From positions 82,900 through 105,399 of the forward strand of contig JAWQFJ010028243.1 of assembly GCA_034096865.1 (NCBI GenBank): a stretch of DNA of 22,500 nucleotides, given 5' to 3'. Position 1 is the first letter of the stretch. Every line of letters begins with the position of its first letter. Positions 18,232 to 22,500 of this stretch are shown here, in pieces. A model generated the notes under the pieces. That model saw nothing but the letters and a program-made list of their open reading frames with translations, was not told where the DNA came from and searched no databases. The DNA is from Theodoxus fluviatilis. Lineage: Eukaryota; Mollusca; Gastropoda; Cycloneritida; Neritidae. The position numbers and the translations under genes are program-made.

Positions 18232-19470
18232 GTCAGAATGACGGCAGGGATATTAAAAATATTTCATAAGAACGATGATAACGCGTCATCATGACGAAGA
18301 CAGTGATGAAGGGAAAGAAACAACGACCTGATGGTTTTCACACCGCAGGTAACAAGAAAGTGCAAATGCTTTACACGACTCATTCAGTGGGTATAACTAC
18401 ACCTCTTGAATGAAATTCTCCTCGCTTTCACTTATCTATGCTTCAGCCCACCAATCATATGATGCTACATCTAACAGCAAACACACTTGTTACAGTATTA
18501 TATACACATTTGTTACAGTATTGTCAAAAAACAAATATGCAAGGGTGCACCATTGCGCATTATAAACGCATATTTACGATTTTATCGACGAACCATAACG
18601 GAAATATACCTTGATAAGACACCTTTCTGACGCAATTTTCAAAGAAGAATCCTTGCTTGATTCATGCAAAGACACTAGAGGTTAAAAACCCTTAGACGTG
18701 TTTGTTACGTTCGAGTTGACGAAACAGTTACATAACGCAATGGACGCCATGCTTACAAAGCAACTCACGACCTTGCGCGACAATGCAATGAGCAAACGGT
18801 CCGAATGTCACAACACATTAATTGCCCCAATTCGAATTCGAATCCCAGGAACCTCGTGGCTTATTGATATATTCCCCACTGTCGGAAAGAATACCTTAAA
18901 CGAACGTTTTCTTCACGCAAACGCCTAATTTCCACAGTCAAAAAGAACGACTCCCTCTGGTGACGTTCTTTCTAGGCAACGGTAGGCCTACCAAGAGACC
19001 TCCGAAGATCCACCGCAGCACTAGCATGGACGGCACCAACGACACCCACGCGTGCGTCTGGCGCTCCTTAGCAACAATCAATGGAGGGACAACAGCTTCA
19101 AGCCAGCACGACAAGCAGTCGTGTTTGCACGCAGAAGCATCAACAGCAAGCGCCATCACCTCGTCCAGGTTGGAGCCAATTCATGACTACAGTGCAAGGA
19201 GCAGATAAGGCAAATAGCAACACTGTTCAATTGTAGGACAATGACCCTCCCTCCACTTGACGTCTCCAACACAGGAACTCGGGGGGAATCGTGGGTACTT
19301 CTCGCGGGAAACGAACGCCACATACTCATCATAATGGAGCGTCTATGAGGAATTCTGACCGCGCGCCTCGAGCGCGTGGTTACTCTTGCATTGGATCCAA
19401 AAGCAATTTGTTCTACAATGTTATTAGCGCGACTAGTAATAGGAGCTGCTAGTGGAGTGAAATGGTAAAA
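18232..19470. other. Intergenic or intronic stretch, no supported feature
   Basis: Short frames at 18698-18928 and 18938-19208 show no motif or codon pattern that I trust. The part 19260-19400 is richer in CpG and could hold a promoter of the minus-strand gene, but nothing specific supports it. Confidence 0.4.
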
Positions 19471-19870
19471 GGTACAGGTACAAAAGTATTGGTTTCAAAC
19501 AGCGGCCTTTCACCCATATCGGGATCTCAAACCACCTTACACTCTACCCGCTGATTATTGGGCTATTTGATCAATCCTTTACTGGTGTCTGACGACAAAC
19601 ACAATGACAGACAGACATGAGTTCACAGTCAGGTATGAGCACCACCTGTACTCCCCAGGGAATATTCCATCCCGATGCTAGCTTACGGTTGCATACAAGG
19701 GCTGACCGCACTGCAGTGTGCCATCACTCCCCTCACAGATCTCCGGTCCTTACTTCTGGGTGGGGAGAGGCAAAGCACTTTGCCCGAAGATGCAACTGAA
19801 GGGTCTGAGCAGCTTCCAACGCCACAACCGCTAGCTGCGACAGCGGGCGAGATCTCTGACCTCTGGCCAA
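19470..19870 (-). mobile_element. Degenerate SINE of the same family (copy D)
   Basis: It aligns in order with copy A: 'gggatctcaaacc.ccttaca', 'tgacgacaaacacaatgaca', 'ccccagggaatattcca.ccc', 'gcatacaagggctgaccgca', 'cttctgggtggggag'. The tRNA-like head at the right end is eroded. Same orientation as copies A-C. Confidence 0.8.
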
Positions 19871-19920
19871 GATGTGACTGACATTGGCATAAGAAATGAA
19901 ATTCTAGAACGACAGATGGA

Positions 19921-19941
19921 GGGGGGGGGGGGGGGGGGGGG
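19921..19941. repeat. 21-nt poly-G run
   Basis: Uninterrupted G from 19921 to 19941 after 'gatgga', about 50 nt beyond SINE copy D. Confidence 0.9.
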
Positions 19942-20287
19942 AAACACACCGGAAAAGAGCAATTATCAAATTACTTTAGATGACTATTCAATAAACCCGA
20001 GGTTCATTACAGACAAATCAAAAGAACCCGAGAAATATTGTAATATTCAGCAGCTTGCAACTGTACCCGAGGCGTCAAATATGATTCATCAATCACAAGG
20101 TGACCCACCATGACAGGGGTGGAGTCTGGTTTGATGAGATGGTGGGGAGAAATCCTGCACAACTGGAGAGGAACAGGCGTTATTGTCATCAGCCAGAAAT
20201 GTGTTATTCTGTAGCGTCCAGTCTCTCGGCTCAGCGTCACAGCGAGGGGACTGGGAATGAACTGCTGTTTGGGAGGAAGGGAATGAT

Positions 20288-20325
20288 GGTGTGTGTGTTT
20301 TTGTGCGTGTGTGTGTGTGTGTTTT

Positions 20326-20379
<54 letters not shown>

Positions 20380-20380
20380 C
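20288..20380. repeat. (GT)n microsatellite with TTTTGTGC interruptions
   Basis: Several GT runs separated by a repeated 'tttttgtgcg' block and ending GCGCGCGTGTGTG. The overlapping Cys-Val frames are artefacts. Confidence 0.95.
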
Positions 20381-20529
20381 AGCAGCACGTCACGCAGCCA
20401 AGCAACACGCCATCGAGCAAGCAAACACGTCACATGGGGAGACAGCTATGTAGGAAGACTATGCTTTACACAGCACGTCACGCAGCGAGACGGTAGGCCG
20501 CGTAATAAGACCTTAGGTGGTGGGTCACT

Positions 20530-20952
20530 CAACAAAACCTAGTCACACAGCAAGAGCTCACGACACGCAGGAAAGTTCAAAGTCATGCAGCAAGATATAA
20601 AGACATGCATCATTTATCCAAAGTCACGCAGCAAGACCTAAAGTCATTCAGCATTACCTCAATTCACGCAGCAAGATCTCAATTACGATGGAATTTTACG
20701 CAGCAAGACCTCATTTAAATCACGCAGTAAAGCCCCAAGTCACGTAGCAAGATCCAAAGTGACACAGCAAGATCCAAAGTCATGCAATAAGACTTTCAAT
20801 TATTCAGTAAGATCTCAGTTAATTCACGTAGCAAAACCTCAATAGATCCACGTAGCAATACCTCAATTGATTTACGCAGCAAGAAACCAAGCAAGTCACG
20901 CAGCATGACTTCGAGTCATGCAGCATGACCTCAGTCACGTCACACAGTAAGG
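20530..20952. repeat. Degenerate ~22-bp satellite, left flank of the array
   Basis: The consensus 'gtcacgcagcaagacctcaa' recurs at irregular 20-30 bp intervals with many substitutions and small indels. Related words ('cacgtcacgcag') appear as early as about 20384. Confidence 0.85.
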
Positions 20953-21987
20953 CCTCGAGTCGTGCAGCATGACCTCAGTCACGTCACACATTAAGGCCTC
21001 GAGTCGTGCAGCATGACCTCAGTCACGTCACACAGTAAGGCCTCGAGTCGAGCAGCATGACCTCAGTCACGTCACACAGTAAGGCCTCGAGTCGTGCAGC
21101 ATGACCTCAGTCACGTCACACATTAATGCCTCGAGTCGTGCAGCATGACCTCAGTCACGTCACACAGTAATGCCTCGAGTCGTGCAGCATGACCTCAGTC
21201 ACGTCACACAGTAAGGCCTCGAGTCGTGCAGCATGACCTCAGTCACGTCACACATTAATGCCTCGAGTCGTGCAGCATGACCTCAGTCACGTCACACAGT
21301 AAGGCCTCGAGTCGTGCAGCATGACCTCAGTCACGTCACGCAGTAAAGCCTCGAGTCGTGCAGCATGACCTCAGTCACGTCACACAGTAAGGCCTCGAGT
21401 CGTGCAGCATGACCTCAGTCACGTCACACAGTAAGGCCTCGAGTCGTGCAGCATGACCTCAGTCACGTCACACAGTAAGGCCTCGAGTCGTGCAGCATGA
21501 CCTCAGTCACGTCACACAGTAAGGCCTCGAGTCGTGCAGCATGACCTCAGTCACGTCACACAGTAAGGCCTCGAGTCGTGCAGCTTGACCTCAGACATGT
21601 CACACAGTAAGGCCTCGAGTCGTGCAGCATGACCTCAGTCACGTCACACAGTAAGGCCTCGAGTCGTGCAGCATGACCTCAGTCACGTCACACAGTAAGG
21701 CCTCGAGTCGTGCAGCATGACCTCAGTCACGTCACACAGTAAGGCCTCGAGTCGTGCAGCATGACCTCAGACATGTCACACAGTAAGGCCTCGAGTCGTG
21801 CAGCATGACCTCAGTCACGTCACACAGTAAGGCCTCGAGTCGTGCAGCATGACCTCAGTCACGTCACACAGTAAGGCCTCGAGTCGTGCAGCATGACCTC
21901 AGTCACGTCACACAGTAAGGCCTCGAGTCGTGCAGCATGACCTCAGACATGTCACACAGTAAGGCCTCGAGTCGTGCAGCATGACCT
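20953..21987. repeat. 44-bp satellite array, 23 units in perfect register
   Basis: CCTCGAGTCG starts recur every 44 bp from 20953 to 21965 with no indel. Each unit is a dimer of the ~22-bp flank unit: one half 'gagtcgtgcagcatgacctc', the other 'cagtcacgtcacacagtaag'. Variants sit in specific units: 'acatgt' at 21595, 21771 and 21947, spaced exactly 176 bp (four units). Confidence 0.97.
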
Positions 21988-22150
21988 CAAATCTCACAGA
22001 GTGAACGCAAGTAGGTCAAGCAGCAAGACCTTACTTACACCACGCACCAAGTCCTCAAAGTAAGCCACTCATAAACAAAACCTCGTCATGCAGCAAGGCT
22101 TCGAGTCACGCAGCAAGGCTTCAGTCACGCAGCAAGACCTCAAATAAGTC
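21988..22150. repeat. Degenerate ~22-bp satellite, right flank of the array
   Basis: 'catgcagcaaggcttcgagt' and 'cacgcagcaagacctcaaat' type units, diverged and irregular, mirror the left flank. Confidence 0.85.
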
Positions 22151-22500
22151 GCGCCCAGTACGTCAGGCATCAGCCTAGTCCAAGCAAGCAGCAACTGCCG
22201 TCGGGAGAGACGCTCGTTAAGGCGGAGATGGTCGACACCACTGAGCCAACACGGACCCCAGGTGTTCCAGGCAGCTCGGGCTAAGCTGGCGTTGCCTGGG
22301 CTCAATTACTGGGCTGGATAGGGGCGTAGCAGTCTACCTGTGATTTCCTCGGTAATTGCAACCTCGCACTGACCTGCACACCGCTGTTCCCCGCGCCCCA
22401 TCACTAAAAAAGGTGGAAAAGAATGGGTGCCGGCTAAGCTGATCACTCCACTGTCGTGCTGACAATTAGACGGGAGACGATGTTCCGTGCATAGATGACT
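22151..22500. other. Right end of the window, no supported feature
   Basis: Moderately GC-rich unique sequence. A minus-strand open frame at 22069-22305 partly overlaps the satellite and matches nothing that I recognise. Confidence 0.4.

Noticed and set aside
18938..19208. Opposed frames of 73 and 82 residues
   Set aside because: They are short and mutually antisense, without a motif, splice support or a repeat relation; chance is sufficient.
20953..21987. CRISPR-like array
   Set aside because: The 44-bp units are contiguous with no unique spacers, in a eukaryotic context; this is satellite DNA.
20953..21987. Clustered regulatory sites (TCACGTCA resembling a CRE, TGACCT half-sites) in each 44-bp unit
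   Set aside because: They are present only because the unit repeats; no nearby promoter or conservation supports a regulatory role.

Overview
The window is eukaryotic nuclear DNA. It holds one split protein-coding gene, with GT-AG introns, on the minus strand. The rest is dense in non-LTR retrotransposon remnants, tRNA-derived SINEs, short inverted-repeat DNA transposons, minisatellites and very long microsatellites. The repeat style and the metazoan-type gene suggest an invertebrate, perhaps a mollusc such as a gastropod; that taxonomic reading is inference from general appearance.

The gene runs right to left from about 16169 to at least 3008 and leaves the recognised region before its C-terminus. 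Five coding exons were reconstructed by eye: 16133-14451, 10698-10519, 9128-8910, 5054-4881 and 3523-3008. All are bounded by AG/GT and every one is an exact multiple of three joined in phase 0 (561+60+73+58+172 = 924 codons). Together they encode a wax ester synthase/diacylglycerol acyltransferase (WS/DGAT, WES_acyltransf + WSD1_C) type protein. It carries a long N-terminal Lys/Ser-rich extension built of decapeptide repeats, then a membrane segment and a dense cysteine cluster, then the acyltransferase fold. The position of the family active-site motif HHxxxDG reads HPxxxDG.

Region by region. 1-1866 has two decayed LINE C-termini, the second split by a nested SINE with a recognisable target-site duplication. 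2172-2960 has another LINE 3' end, microsatellites and a second SINE copy carrying a perfect 46-bp duplication. 3008-5054 has the two last recognised exons with a 69-bp minisatellite and a 280-bp CT-type tract between them. 5690-7885 has a truncated SINE, a repeat with a microsatellite tail, a 223-bp inverted-repeat element, an AT tract and a third LINE remnant. 8226-8871 is a compound microsatellite with a stepwise ladder of pentamers beside the donor of exon 3. 9128-14450 has exons 3 and 2, 50-bp and 122-bp repeats, a 355-bp inverted-repeat element and a 34-G run. 14451-16169 is the large first coding exon. 17121-18231 has a second copy of the microsatellite-tailed repeat and a 714-bp foldback element with a 5-bp duplication. 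19470-19870 is a fourth SINE. 20530-22150 is a layered satellite: degenerate ~22-bp units flank 23 register-perfect 44-bp units, part of which follow a 176-bp higher-order period.

No rRNA, functional tRNA, CRISPR array or operon was seen. The long open frames over microsatellites and on the antisense side of exons are judged spurious.
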